This document shows, one piece after another, positions 1-10,704 of a stretch of 64,000 nucleotides of DNA. A program made the position numbers and the translations under genes. The stretch is from the NCBI GenBank assembly GCA_030674185.1, contig CM060306.1:592501-656500 (forward strand). Reading direction: 5' to 3'. Positions within the stretch are counted from its first letter, which is position 1. Each line of letters opens with the position of its first letter. The notes under the pieces were generated by a model. The model was not told the DNA's origin, did not search any database, and saw only the letters and a program-made list of their open reading frames with translations. Source of the stretch: Monoplex corrugatus (Eukaryota; Mollusca; Gastropoda; Littorinimorpha; Ranellidae).

Positions 1-412
1 ATCAAAGTAAGTGTAGAACACAGCACTGTCTTATCAAAGTAAGTGTAGAACACAGCACTGTCTTATCAAAGTAAGTGTAGAACACAGCACTGTCTTATCA
101 AAGTAAGTGTAGAACACAGCACTGTCTTATCAAAATAAGTGTAGAACACAGCACTGTCTTATCAAAGTAAGTGTAGAACACAGCACTGTCTTATCAAAGT
201 AAGTGCAGAACACAGCTTTGTCACTGTCTTATCAAGGTAAGTGCAGAATACAGCACTGTCTTATCAAAGTAAGTGTAGAACACAGCTTTGTCACTGTCTT
301 ATCAAGGTAAGTGTAGAACACAGCACTGTCTTATCAAAGTAAGTGTAGAACACAGCACTGTCTTATCAAAGTAAGTGTAGAACACAGCTTTGTCACTGTC
401 TTAACAAAGTAA
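1..412. repeat. Minisatellite R1, 32-bp unit with donor-like core
   Basis: About twelve tandem copies of a 32-bp unit, with a longer variant carrying an extra TTTGTCACT segment. Each unit contains ATCAAAGTAAGTG or ATCAAGGTAAGTG, close to a 5' splice-site consensus. The array runs off the left edge. By analogy with arrays further right, it may copy the donor of an exon just left of the window; that is inference. Units are nearly identical, implying recent homogenisation. Confidence 0.9.
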
Positions 413-444
413 GTGGGAAATCAACCTATCTCTTCAATGTTTTA

Positions 445-698
445 TACAAAGGCAGTTGAGCAGTGCCCTGCTCTTCACGAATTTTGACTGCCGTGGGACC
501 TTTAGTGTGCGCAGCCAGAAGGCACACGTGTCCAACTTGTTTTTCGTCCCCTTCCAAAAGGACCAGACGTTCAGTTCGATTTTCTGGTCAAACTGAGGAG
601 AAAAGTTGAGGTCTCTACGGGGAGCTAACCCTGGAACCTCGAGTTTAGTTATAACTATTGGCAGACGAACGTCGGAACCATTCTGCCACTCTTCTCAC
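445..698 (-). mobile_element. tRNA-derived SINE, decayed
   Basis: On the minus strand the right end reads like a tRNA head. An A-box-like TGGCAGAATGG lies at 678-688, and a weak B-box-like GGTTCCAGGGTTAGC lies about 60 bases further into the element. The remainder (roughly 450-600) resembles the conserved central domain of SINEs I know from mollusc genomes, with a stretch like GGTCCCACGGCAG near its end. No clear tail or target-site duplication is visible, so the ends are approximate. A search against a SINE library would settle the family. Confidence 0.55.
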
Positions 699-852
699 TA
701 CGTGTATAAACCGTTGTTAACCCTGTACTGTGGGCATGATGCTCTGACAACTCATGTGCTGTGTATAAAACGTCGTTAACTGACACAAGGTGACCAAAAG
801 ACGACACTTTTCATTTACAATCATAGAATAAATGATGTGGATTCTTTTTCAG

Positions 853-967
853 AAAAGCGATGGTTCACGTATATCTGGTCTGTGCAAGGATGGCAAAATG
901 ATGGAGGCCATCTATGACGATGTTCACACGCTCTATGAAGCTTTGCAGAGAGGAGCACGTTTGACAG
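853..967 (+). CDS. ACSL: Acyl-CoA synthetase (ACSL1/5/6 type), internal exon 1 of 6 seen
   Basis: Exon of 115 nt, entered in phase 0 after the acceptor TTTTTCAG and left in phase 1 at CAG|GTTAGT. It encodes a peptide ending IYDDVHTLYEALQRGARLTG. The YDD-x3-LYE-x2-QRG pattern is the N-terminal segment typical of long-chain acyl-CoA synthetases, corresponding roughly to residues 75-110 of vertebrate ACSL1. ACSLs are ER or outer mitochondrial membrane enzymes that join fatty acids to CoA using ATP. The membrane anchor and start codon must lie left of the window. The first half (KSDGSRISGLCKDGK) falls in a variable part of the family. The identity rests mainly on the in-frame chain with the later exons. 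Confidence 0.8.
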
Positions 968-1156
968 GTTAGTGATATTTGTAGAACATCCATCTATATG
1001 AAACACTCTTCTACCATTTGCCATCTGCTTGGTCAGGCCACAACTAGTCGTCTTTGTCAGTCCTGCCACCTTGGTGGTCAGCTGAGTTGTAGTCAGTCAT
1101 GTTGCGTATCATCCTGTGTGATAGAAGTGTACATCATTGTTATAAAGAGCTTATTT
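968..1156 (+). other. Start of intron 1, unique sequence
   Basis: Non-repetitive intron sequence between the exon 1 donor and minisatellite R2. The first 30 bases (ACAGGT, then TGTAGAACAT) resemble the R2 unit, which supports R2 arising from this donor region. No gene is seen. The intron runs to 22912, about 21.9 kb. Confidence 0.7.
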
Positions 1157-3565
1157 AACAAGTAATCTGCATGTGACAGTGTCACAAGTTGCTGTAACAA
1201 GTAATTTGTACAGAACAGTGTCACAAGTTGCTGTAACAAGTGATCTGTACAGAACAGTGTCACAAGTTGCTGTAACAAGTGATCTGTACAGAACAGTGTC
1301 ACAAGTTGCTGTAACAAGTGATCTGTACAGAACAGTGTCACAAGTTGCTGTAACAAGTAATCTGTACAGAACATTGTCACAAGTTGCTGTAACAAGTGAT
1401 CTGTACAGAACAGTGTCACAAGTTGCTGTAACAAGTGATCTGTACAGAACAGTGTCACAAGTTGCTGTAACAAGTGATCTGTACAGAACATTGTCACAAG
1501 TTGCTGTAACAAGTGATCTGTACAGAACATTGTCACAAGTTGCTGTAACAAGTAATCTGTACAGAACAGTGTTACAAGTTGCTGTAACAGGTAACCTGTA
1601 CAGAACATTGTCACAAGTTGCTGTAACAAGTGATCTGTACAGAACAGTGTCACAAGTTGCTGTAACAGATAACCTGTACATAACATTGTCACAAGTTGCT
1701 GTAACAGGTAACCTGTACAGAACAGTGTCACAAGTTGCTGTAACAGGTAACCTGTACAGAACATTGTCACAAGTTGCTGTAACAAGTAATCTGTACAGAA
1801 CAGTGTTACAAGTTGCTGTAACAGGTAACCTGTACAGAACAGTGTCACAAGTTGCTGTAACAAGTGATCTGTACAGAACAGTGTCACAAGTTGCTGTAAC
1901 AGGTAACCTGTACATAACATTGTCACAAGTTGCTGTAACAGGTAACCTGTACATAACATTGTCACAAGTTGCTGTAACAAGTAATCTGTACAGAACAATG
2001 TCACAAGTTACTGTAACAAGTAATCTGTACAGAACATTGTCACAAGTTACTGTAACAAGTAATCTGTACAGAACATTGTCACAAGTTGCTGTAACAGGTA
2101 ATCTGTACAGAACATTGTCACAAGTTACTGTAACAAGTAATCTGTACAGAACATTGTCACAAGTTACTGTAACAAGTAATCTGTACAGAACATTGTCACA
2201 AGTTGCTGTAACAGGTAATCTGTACAGAACATTGTCACAAGTTACTGTAACAAGTAATCTGTACAGAACAATGTCACAAGTTACTGTAACAAGTAATCTG
2301 TACAGAACATTGTCACAAGTTACTGTAACAAGTAATCTGTACAGAACATTGTCACAAGTTGCTGTAACAAGTGATCTGTACAGAATATTGTCACAAGTTG
2401 CTGTAACAGGTAATCTGTACAGAACATTGTCACAAGTTACTGTAACAGGTAACCTGTACAGAACATTGTCACAAGTTGCTGTAACAACTAAACAAGTGAT
2501 CTGTACAGAACATTGTCACAAGTTACTGTAACAGGTAATCTGTACAGAACATTGTCACAAGTTGCTGTAACAAGTAATCTGTACAGAACATTGTCACAAG
2601 TTGCTGTAACAGGTAACCTGTACAGAACAGTGTCACAAGTTGCTGTAACAAGTGATCTGTACAGAACAGTGTCACAAGTTGCTGTAACACGTGATCTGTA
2701 CAGAACAGTGTCACAAGTTGCTGTAACAAGTATCTGTACAGAATATTGTCACAAGTTGCTGTAACAGGTAACCTGTACAGAACAGTGTCACAAGTTAGCT
2801 GTAACAAGTGATCTGTACAGAACAGTGTCACAAGTTGCTGTAACAAGTGATCTGTACAGAACAGTGTCACAAGTTGCTGTAACAGGTAATCTGTACAGAA
2901 CAGTGTCATAAGTTACTGTAACAAGTGATCTGTACAGAACAGTGTCACAAGTTACTGTAACAAGTGATCTGTACAGAACAGTGTCACAAGTTGCTGTAAC
3001 AAGTGATCTGTACAGAACAGTGTCACAAGTTACTGTAACAAGTGATCTGTACAGAACAGTGTCACAAGTTGCTTTAACAGGTAAGCTGTACATAACATTG
3101 TCACAAGTTGCTTTAATAGGTAAGCTGTACAGAACATTGTCACAAGTTGCTTTAATTAATTTTAACAGGTAATCTGTACAGAACATTGTCACAAGTTGCT
3201 TTAACAGGTAATCTGTACAGAACATTGTCACAAGTTGCTTTAACAGGTAATCTGTGCAGAACATTGTCACAAGTTGCTTTAACAGGTAATCTGTGCAGAA
3301 CATTGTCACAAGTTGCTTTAACAGGTAATCTGTTCAAAACATTGTCACAAGTTGCTTTAAGTTAACAATTAATCTGTATAGAATGTCATCACAAAGAACT
3401 TTCTTAAAAAGTAATCTGTACAGGACATTGTCACAAGTTGCTTTAACAGGTAACCTGTACAGAACAGTGTCACATGTTGCTTTAGCAGGTAATCTGTATA
3501 GAATGTTATCACAAAGAGCATCCTTAAAACGTCATGTTGCTGTAACAAGCATGTCACAGGTAAGG
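1157..3565. repeat. Minisatellite R2, 39-bp unit
   Basis: Roughly 55-60 tandem copies of a 39-bp unit containing CACAAGTTGCTGTAACAAG and CTGTACAGAACA. Many units carry AACAGGTAAC or AACAGGTAAT, a good 5' splice-site match. Because 39 is a multiple of three and the unit lacks stops in several frames, the array gives long spurious open frames on both strands (up to 452 codons at 1173-2531) with a 13-residue period. Variants are arranged in blocks: GTGATCTG units on the left, GTAACCTG in the middle, and GCTTTAACAGG units on the right. The last units (3366-3540) are degenerate. Confidence 0.95.
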
Positions 3566-3745
3566 GTGTAAATGACTGGTAGTGTCTTGCAGTTTATGCA
3601 GGTTCGTGAAGATCTAGCAGTTGATCATTCTTCTCAGAGACTGAATACACCAGTCCAGGTTAAACGAAATTGATCCTTTATTTGAAGAATGTAGAAAACA
3701 TAACAGGAACTGGGTAAATACTTCACGCATCTGATGCACCACTCC
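3566..3745. other. Short unique spacer
   Basis: Non-repetitive sequence between the decayed end of R2 and the L2-like element. Nothing coding is recognised. A T-run just before the element (3764-3772) makes the exact junction uncertain. Confidence 0.5.
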
Positions 3746-5535
3746 CAGTTTGCAGAATTCTTTTTTTTTCAGCCCTCAAATCTACACGCAGCAACTCCAC
3801 GAATCTACAGCAACTTCTCTATCTCAGACAAAAGGTCACATTCTTGACTGGATCATTTCTCGTGATCACCACAATTTAGCTACTGACAACTGCTTAGTTC
3901 TTTCTACCCGTCTAACTTCAGCCCTTCCATCTGACCACTCTGCAATTCTCTGTTCTCTTGACATTTCTCCTCCTTCCCATACCACGCACACAGTGACTCG
4001 ACGCAATCTCAAATCTATTGACCTCTCCACATTTTCATCTGATGCCTCCCGCCTCCTTTCTGAAAAGTCAATAACCTTGCTGATGAATTCTATACTACTC
4101 TCCACCATCTTCTGGACACTTATGCTCCAGCCACAACCCATCTTTGACCTGACCGCCCCCGTACCCCCTGGCTCACTCATGAGATTGCCTGTGCAAAACG
4201 TGCCCGCCGCAGAGCAGTGCGCCGCTAGCGCAAATCCAAACTCACTGTACATAGGCAACTTTTCCAAGCCTCTAAAACAAAAGTATCCACCCTCATTGCA
4301 TCAGCAAAAACAAGCTATTTCCAAACCAAAATCCTGAATGCCTCTTCTTCAAGAGAACTCTTTACAACCATGAATCATCTCCTTGGCACACGAAAAGATT
4401 TACCTCTCCCAACAAAACACACAAATGAAGAACTCCCATCTGTATTCTCCAAGTATTTCACCACCAAAATGCAAACTCTTCGTGACAGGCTTGACAGGAC
4501 ACCCTGTCAACCATGCCCACCTGACCCTTCCTTCTCTGGCACACCTCTTACTACTTTTACCCCAGTCTCACAAGAAGAAATTCTCAACACAATCAGATCC
4601 ATGTCGTTCAAAACCTGTGAACTGGATCCTCTTCCAGGTTCTCTCTACTTTGACTGTCTCCCTACTCTCCTCCCATTCATCACTGACATCATCAACACTT
4701 CTCTTCAAACTGGAACTGTCCCAGATTCTTTCAAGTCTGCTATTGTTCACCCTCTCCTCAAGAAATACAATTTAGACCCAAATGAACTGAAATTTTACCG
4801 GCCTATCTCTAATCTCTCTTTCTTGTCAAAACTGCTTGAAAAAGTTGTCCTCAACCAGCTGAACTCTCACCTGTCTGCCAACAATCTCCTCAATCCTTTC
4901 CAGTCAGCCTACCGCCAGTGCCACAGCACTGAAACTGCCTTGCTACACATTCTCAACAATCTCCTCCTTGCAACTGATACTGGCAAAGTCTCTCTCCTCA
5001 CACTCCTTGATCTGTCTGCAGCCTTCGATACCATTGACCATGGTATTCTCCTTTCTAGACTTCATCATACTTTTGGCATCTCTGACATTGCTCTCTCCTG
5101 GTTCACTTCATATCTATCAAACAGAAAACAAACTGTTCTCATTAATGGCACTTACTCTCAACCTGCATACCTGATCTGTGGTGTTCCACAAGGATCTGTC
5201 CTTGGCCCTGTTCTTTTCACTCTTTACACCTCCCCCCTGTCCACCATCATCAACTCCCACTCTATAAAACATCACTTCTATGCTGGTGACATCCAACTTC
5301 TAGACAGTGACACACCAGACAATATACAGCGCCTCTTGACTCGCACCACTGAGTGTTACTCGGACATTAAGAACTGGATGACGTTCAACAAACTTCAGTT
5401 TAATGATGACAAGACAGAAGCTATCCTCATTGGCACCCGTCAGAAACTTTCTCGGCTGCCTCTTCTTTCTCTCCCATTATGTAACACATCAGTCCCAATT
5501 TCTGATTCAGCTAAAAACCTTGATGTCTGCATTGA

Positions 5536-5632
5536 CTCTACCCTCTCCATGAACAACTTTGTTTCTCAAACTGCCAGATCTTGCTACTATATCTACCCTC
5601 TCCATGAACAACTTTGTTTCATCTTGCTACTA
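5536..5632 (+). repeat. Internal tandem duplication in L2-like copy 1
   Basis: The segment beginning TCTACCCTCTCCATGAACAA occurs at 5536-5591 and again at 5592-5632, the second copy lacking about 15 bases. The other L2-like copy has the segment once (around 47468-47524), so this is a private duplication that breaks the reading frame here. Confidence 0.85.
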
Positions 5633-6315
5633 TCACCTCCATCGTATAACTATAAGCCTGATCAGGAAGTATCTCTCTGTCGAAACAACTGCAAAACTCG
5701 TTCTCTCCTTCATAATGTCTCGCATTGACTATTGCAATTCACTCCTGTCTGGTCTTTCTGCCTCCACCATTCACATCCTGCAGCGCATTCAAAACAATGC
5801 TGCACGCCTTGTACTAAAAAAGAAAAAAGCTGACCACATATCTCCTCTCCTGGCACAACTTCACTGGCTCCCTGTATCAAAGCGCATACAGTACAAACTA
5901 TACACCATGTGCTACAAAAGCCTCAATAACGCAGCCCCCGATTACCTGTCAAGCCTACTTGAGATCTATGTTCCCTCACGTACCCTCCGCTCTGCCTCCG
6001 ATCCTCTGACTTTTCGCTTTCCACGCACTAAGCTCAATACCTATGGTCCACGAGTCTTCTCTGTTTCTGGTCCACTTTCCTGGAACAAACTTCCTCTCTC
6101 AGTCCGTCACGGCGTCAGCAACCTACTTTTGTCTCCTTCAACTTCAAGTCCGCTCTCAAAACTCACCTTTTCTCCTCTGCATAAAATCCTGACCTCACTC
6201 AATCCCCTCTGCAGCCTGTCTCCACTCGGAGGGGAATCACATTGTAATATATAATTGTATATAATATGCTCTCTATAATTTTCCATTGCTTTTATTCTTT
6301 CTCCCCATTTGTAGC

Positions 6316-6324
6316 CGTGTGCGT

Positions 6325-6377
<53 letters not shown>

Positions 6378-6415
6378 TGCGTGCATGCGTGTGCGTGCGT
6401 GCGTGTGTGTCTGTT
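6316..6415 (+). repeat. TG/CG-rich microsatellite in LINE 3' region
   Basis: A run of GTGTGC, GTGT and GTGC dinucleotide units. The same element position in the second copy (48187-48325) has a similar run, so the tract is carried by the LINE. Open frames through it are low-complexity Cys/Val strings and are not genes. Confidence 0.9.
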
Positions 6416-6561
6416 TTAGCGCTTAGATTTGATTTTATCAAGATTTTGCACTATATAAAATATTGTATATTATATTATTATATTATGACAGCAGGCTTAC
6501 ACTTCAACACTGTTTATCGCTCTCACTCAACCCACAGTCATGCTTTATTTATAACACCATG

Positions 6562-6760
6562 GAAAGTTCCAGAATATTCTCAGCTTTTTCCCTAGATTTT
6601 CAGCCAATCATAACCGCATTCTCCAACCTTCCCTTTCTAGAATATTCTGTAGTGCTAGCCAATCATTGTACAGATTAAATTCGTTTACAATTTCCGGAAC
6701 ATTATAGAAAGATCCAAGGTATTCTACGTTTTTGTTGTTGTTGTCATTTCTAGATTGTTC
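6562..6760. promoter_or_regulatory. Cluster of heat-shock elements with CCAAT boxes
   Basis: A perfect four-pentamer HSF site, GAAagTTCcaGAAtaTTC, lies at 6562-6579. A perfect three-pentamer site, TTCtaGAAtaTTC, lies at 6635-6647. A four-pentamer site with one mismatch (TTCcgGAAcaTTAtaGAA) lies at 6692-6709, and a three-pentamer site with one mismatch at 6748-6760. CCAAT boxes lie at 6604-6608 and 6659-6663. This spacing of repeated HSEs with CCAAT boxes is typical of hsp70-type promoters. No clear TATA box or heat-shock coding sequence follows, so it may be a captured promoter fragment or an intronic enhancer. Function is inferred from motifs only. Confidence 0.6.
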
Positions 6761-7000
6761 CACAGGATTGTACATATTTCCGTACAACGAAATCGAACTT
6801 TTAAACTTATATTTTCTGTGTTAGCATAAACCAAAACAAATATTCTTGATTCGTTATCAAGTGAATCACAAACCAGTCTTCGAGAAGGAGCAGCGGAGAG
6901 TAGCTGAATCGACACATTTTGATGTCACACTTCTCTTATCGGCATTCACACTTTCACACTGAGTTCCTGTTTTCTGTTTTTCTTTTTCTTTTTGAAATGT
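6761..7000. other. Unique sequence downstream of the HSE cluster
   Basis: Non-repetitive sequence. A purine-rich stretch at about 6875-6905 (CTTCGAGAAGGAGCAGCGG) could be part of a 5' leader if the upstream motifs are a captured promoter. No coding frame is recognised. Confidence 0.35.
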
Positions 7001-7082
7001 AACAAAGTAATATGTATGGAATGTCATCACAAAGAACTTCCTTAAAACATAATCTGTATAGAACATTGTCACAAGACCTTTC
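7001..7082. repeat. Detached units of minisatellite R2
   Basis: About two degenerate units that closely match the degenerate R2 units at 3366-3430, including GAATGTCATCACAAAGAAC and CATTGTCACAAG. They lie 3.4 kb from the main array, beyond the L2-like element and the HSE cluster. This suggests that the intervening DNA was inserted into, or duplicated within, an older longer R2 array. Confidence 0.8.
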
Positions 7083-7439
7083 ATAGGGCATTGGCAGGAA
7101 GCTTTTTGGTTTCTCTATAGACAAATTGCACTCAAGGGTAGAAGACCACAATGATATAAGAATCTCCACAATCTGTCCGTTCACTAACAAGAACAACAGT
7201 TATATCATTTCAGCAAAAAATACCCAGAAGTTGACTGTGTAGATTAATTCTGCCACATCTGATAAACAAAGATCTTTTCAGAGCTTGACACTACAGACTC
7301 ATTTGTTGCTGCTCATGGTGGCGATACAGGGCTTTTGCAGGCTTTTACTTGTCACATCGTTTTGGTGTGTTTACCTGTGCTAGCTGTTGTATACCGATTA
7401 AATGATTGTTTGTCCACTTCTGCGCCACATGGTACAGTA
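7083..7439. other. Unique intron sequence
   Basis: Non-repetitive sequence between the detached R2 units and a decayed reverse-transcriptase fragment. The right half may be further decayed LINE sequence; I could not recognise motifs in it. Confidence 0.4.
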
Positions 7440-7596
7440 CTGTATTTACATTGTACACAGCTAAATGCAGAAACTTGACAGAATCATGTCCACTGATTAA
7501 GTCTGCAGCTAATATGATAATGAAAGGATCAATTACTGATGACAGTGAAGCTGATTACCAAGTTGAAATTGACAGGTTTGTTAAATGGTGTGATCC
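7440..7596 (+). pseudogene. Decayed reverse-transcriptase fragment
   Basis: A short open stretch reads NLTESCPLIKSAANMIMKG followed by DDSEADYQVEIDRFVKWCD. The layout (PLIK, four residues where YADD is expected, M-I-x-x-G, acidic linker, then an x-x-F-V-x-W-C-D helix) is the palm region of non-LTR reverse transcriptases of the jockey/Rex type. The catalytic aspartates are lost (SAAN). The fragment stops where minisatellite R3 begins. It is far from the catalytic motifs of the other LINEs here, so it is probably a different family. Confidence 0.55.
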
Positions 7597-7597
7597 A

Positions 7598-7840
7598 GGC
7601 CATACGGTGTAGTAGAGGGACCAGAATATGTAGACAGATAAGCGGATACAGGCCATAAGGTCAGGTAGAGGGACCAGAATATGTAGACAGATAAGCGGAT
7701 ACAGGCCATACGGTCAGGTAGAGGGACCAGAATATGTAGACAGATAAGCGGATACAGGCCATAAGGTGTAGTAGAGGGACCAGAATATGTAGACAGATAA
7801 GTGGATACAGGCCATACAGTCAGGTAGAGGGACCAGAAAA
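7598..7840. repeat. Minisatellite R3, 53-bp unit
   Basis: Nearly five copies of a 53-bp unit containing GGCCATACGGTCAGGTAGAG and CAGATAAGCGGATACA. Two forms alternate, one with GGTGTAGTAGAG and one with GGTCAGGTAGAG. Units are otherwise almost identical. Confidence 0.9.
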
Positions 7841-7861
7841 TGTACACTGATGTGATGATGC

Positions 7862-9595
7862 AGTACTGTGGGCTATGAGTATGACAGTGGAACATTGACC
7901 TAGTGTAGTACTATGACAGTGGAACATTGACCTAGTGTAGTACTATGACACTGGAACAGCTGACCTGGTGTAGTACTGTGACACTGGAACATCTGACATA
8001 GTGTAGTACTGTGACACTGGAACATCTGACATAGTGTAATGCTGTAACACTGGAACATCTGTGACACTGGAACATCTGACCTAGTGTAGTACTATGACAC
8101 TGGAACATCTGACATAGTGTAGTACTGTGACACTGGAACATCTGTGACACTGGAACATCTGACAGTGTAGTACTGTGACAGTGGAACATCTGACCTAGTG
8201 TAGTACTGTGACACTGGAACATCTGTGACACTGGAACATCTGACCTAGTGTAGTACTATGACACTGGAACATCTGACCTAGTGTAGTACTGTGACACTGG
8301 AACATCTGACCTAGTGTAGTACTATGACAGTGGAACATCTGACCTAGTGTAGTACTGTGATACTGGAACATCTGTGACACTGGAACATCTGACCTAGTGT
8401 AGTACTGTGACACTGGAACATCTGACCTAGTGTAGTACTGTGACACTGGAACATCTGACCTAGTGTAGTACTGTGACACTGGAACATCTGACATAGTGTA
8501 ATGCTGTGACACTGGAACATCTGAACTAGTGTAGTACTGTGATACTGGAACATCTGTGACTCTGGAACATCTGACATAGTGTAATGCTGTGACACTGGAA
8601 CATCTGTGACACTGGAACATCTGACCTAGTGTAGTACTGTGACACTGGAACATCTGACATAGTGTAATGCTGTGACACTGGAACATCTGACCTAGTGTGG
8701 TACTGTGATACTGGAACATCTGTGACTCTGGAACATCTGACATAGTGTAATGCTGTGACACTGGAACATCTGTGACACTGGAACATCTGACCTAGTGTAG
8801 TACTGTGACACTGGAACATCTGAACTAGTGTAGTACTGTGACACTGGAACATCTGAACTAGTGTAGTACTGTGATACTGGAACATCTGTGACACTGGAAC
8901 ATCTGATATAGTGTAATGCTGTGACACTGGAACATCTGAACTAGTGTAGTACTGTGATACTGGAACATCTGTGACTCTGGAACATCTGAACTAGTGTAGT
9001 ACTGTGATACTGGAACATCTGTGACACTGGAACATCTGAACTAGTGTAGTACTGTGATACTGGAACATCTGTGACTCTGGAACATCTGACATAGTGTAAT
9101 ACTGTGACACTGGAACATCTGTGACTCTGGAACATCTGAACTAGTGTAGTACTGTGATACTGGAACATCTGTGACTCTGGAACATCTGAACTAGTGTAGT
9201 ACTGTGATACTGGAACATCTGTGACACTGGAACATCTGACCTAGCGTAGTACTGTGATACTGGAACATCTGTGACACTGGAACATCTGACCTAGTGTAGT
9301 ACTGTGATGCTGGAACAGCTGATCTAGTGTAGTACTGTGACACTGGAACATCTGACACTGGAACGTCTGACCTAGTGTAGTACTGTGATACTGGAACAGC
9401 TGACCTAGTGTAGTACTATGACACTGGAACATCTGACCTAGTATAGTTCTGACACTGGAACAGCTGACCTAGTGTAGTTCTGACACAGGAACATCTGACC
9501 TAGTGTAGTACTGTGATACTGGAACAGCTGACCTAGTGTAGTACTATGACACTGGAACAGCTGACCTAGTGTAGTTCTGACACTGGAACAGCTGA
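7862..9595. repeat. Minisatellite R4, 33-bp unit with 17-bp partial unit
   Basis: Tandem units of 33 bp containing CTGACCTAGTGTAGTACTG and TGACACTGGAACAT. A 17-bp partial unit (CTGTGACACTGGAACAT) is often inserted, making 50-bp higher-order units, especially at 8340-9290. Minus-strand open frames of up to 188 codons with an 11-residue period are a by-product of the unit length. Confidence 0.95.
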
Positions 9596-10163
9596 TCGAA
9601 AATACTTAACGTGTTCCACCATCATGACTACCCAATTTGTATGGATCCAGGTAATGACTGATGTGTGGTTGATGAAGCCTGGAGTTTGTCTTGTGTTTGT
9701 ACAACTGTGCTGTGTGCTTCACAGTATTCTTGTGTGTGTGTGCGTTGTATGATGTTACCTCTCCAGGGGATGAAGGGGGGGTGGCCCCTATGACTGACTG
9801 ACAGTTGCTGTCAGTCGTGTTGGCCCTGTAATGGTCATTCCTTTTCACGTCAGCATGATGATTGTGGACAGGACAGGGAACCTTCCCATCTCCCACCTCC
9901 CCAAGTGTCCCAGCTCCCAGCTCCCCAGGCCAGTCTGCCAATTCACAGTCCACATCCCAATCTGGCAATTCACGGTCCCCCTCCCAGTTCACCAATTCAC
10001 AGTCTACCACACGGTCCGCCAACTCACAGTGTGCTTCACAACCTGATGCCGCACAGACCACCGGGCCATCTGCTTCTAATGTGCCCAATACGCAGTGTGC
10101 TGATTCTTCCCTGCCTGCCAAACTATGTGCGTGCATGCATGCATGCATGCTCTGTGTGTGTGT

Positions 10164-10237
<74 letters not shown>

Positions 10238-10369
10238 TAGAGTTTCAGTTTGGCAGACACGCACGCTAAAGCATGATACTTTCAGTTTTGGCTTGTTCTG
10301 TTTCTGTGGTGAATCTGGATGTGAGTTGATAATTTTTCTTACTTCTTATTTTGATTCTTATAAGTCAGT
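9596..10369. other. Unique region with TG microsatellite
   Basis: Non-repetitive sequence, C-rich at 9880-10080 with loose repeats of CAATTCACAGTC, then a TG tract at about 10150-10230. An open frame of 135 codons at 9862-10269 is Ser/Pro/Thr-rich and runs into the TG tract. It has no recognisable domain and I do not call it a gene. Confidence 0.5.
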
Positions 10370-10680
10370 GCTTGTGCTGGATCTTGGGCATTTCCTGAAG
10401 GGACCGTGTGCCAAACACGGATGTCCTGGACCAGGCCAACATCATAAACATGCTAAGCATGTAAGCTCTCTTCATACAAGGACAACTGCACTGGCTTAGT
10501 CATGTGTACTGCATGCAGGATGGCCACATCCCAAAAGCGATGCTGAACAGAGATCCTTGCTGGATCATGGTCTACAATGTGCCTATTGCTGCCACGAAGA
10601 GACATTTACCAGGGTGACATGAAGTCTGCTGATATCAGTGTGGACACCTAGGAAGGGACAATTACACATTACAGTGCCAG
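10370..10680 (+). pseudogene. Decayed 3' coding fragment of an RTE-group LINE
   Basis: Translating across frameshifts gives WILGIS, then DRVPNTDVLDQANIINML, then QLHWLSHVYCMQDGHIPK. These line up in order with ILGISWQDKVTNTEVL, TMHTMLRQRRLRWLGHVRRM and EDGRIPKDILYG in the LINE at 25084-29096. It is therefore an old fragment of the same or a related family, with stops and indels. It ends where minisatellite R5 begins. Confidence 0.7.
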
Positions 10681-10704
10681 GCAACAGGCTGAACATGCAG
10701 TCAT

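Larger units (their letters stand above)
3746..6486 (+). mobile_element. L2-like LINE, copy 1, 5'-truncated and inactive
   Basis: A 5'-truncated non-LTR retrotransposon. The end of the APE endonuclease lies near 3830-3950 (GHILDWIISR, LPSDHSAILCSLDISPP). The reverse transcriptase follows at about 4370-5530, with FDTIDHGILLSRL and GVPQGSVLGPVLF. The C-terminal domain follows at about 5720-6150 (APDYLSSLLEIYVPSRTLRS, GPLSWNKLPLSVR). That C-terminal pattern and the 3' end GCGCTTAG...CTATATAAA followed by TATT repeats fit the L2/CR1 group. The copy is dead: the catalytic YADD reads YAGD at 5279-5290, a 56-bp segment (5536-5591) is duplicated with a 15-base loss at 5592-5632, and frames shift several times. 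A TG/CG-rich microsatellite at about 6316-6415 belongs to the element, because copy 2 has one at the same place. Confidence 0.85.

Noticed and set aside
1173..2531. Long open frame of 452 codons with a 13-residue period
   Set aside because: It is translation of the 39-bp minisatellite R2; overlapping long frames exist on the other strand for the same reason.
7862..9595. Regular short repeats that could suggest a CRISPR array
   Set aside because: There are no unique spacers between repeats, units are directly adjacent, and the context is eukaryotic.
9862..10269. Ser/Pro-rich open frame of 135 codons
   Set aside because: Low-complexity sequence running into a TG microsatellite, with no domain and no support from splice sites.
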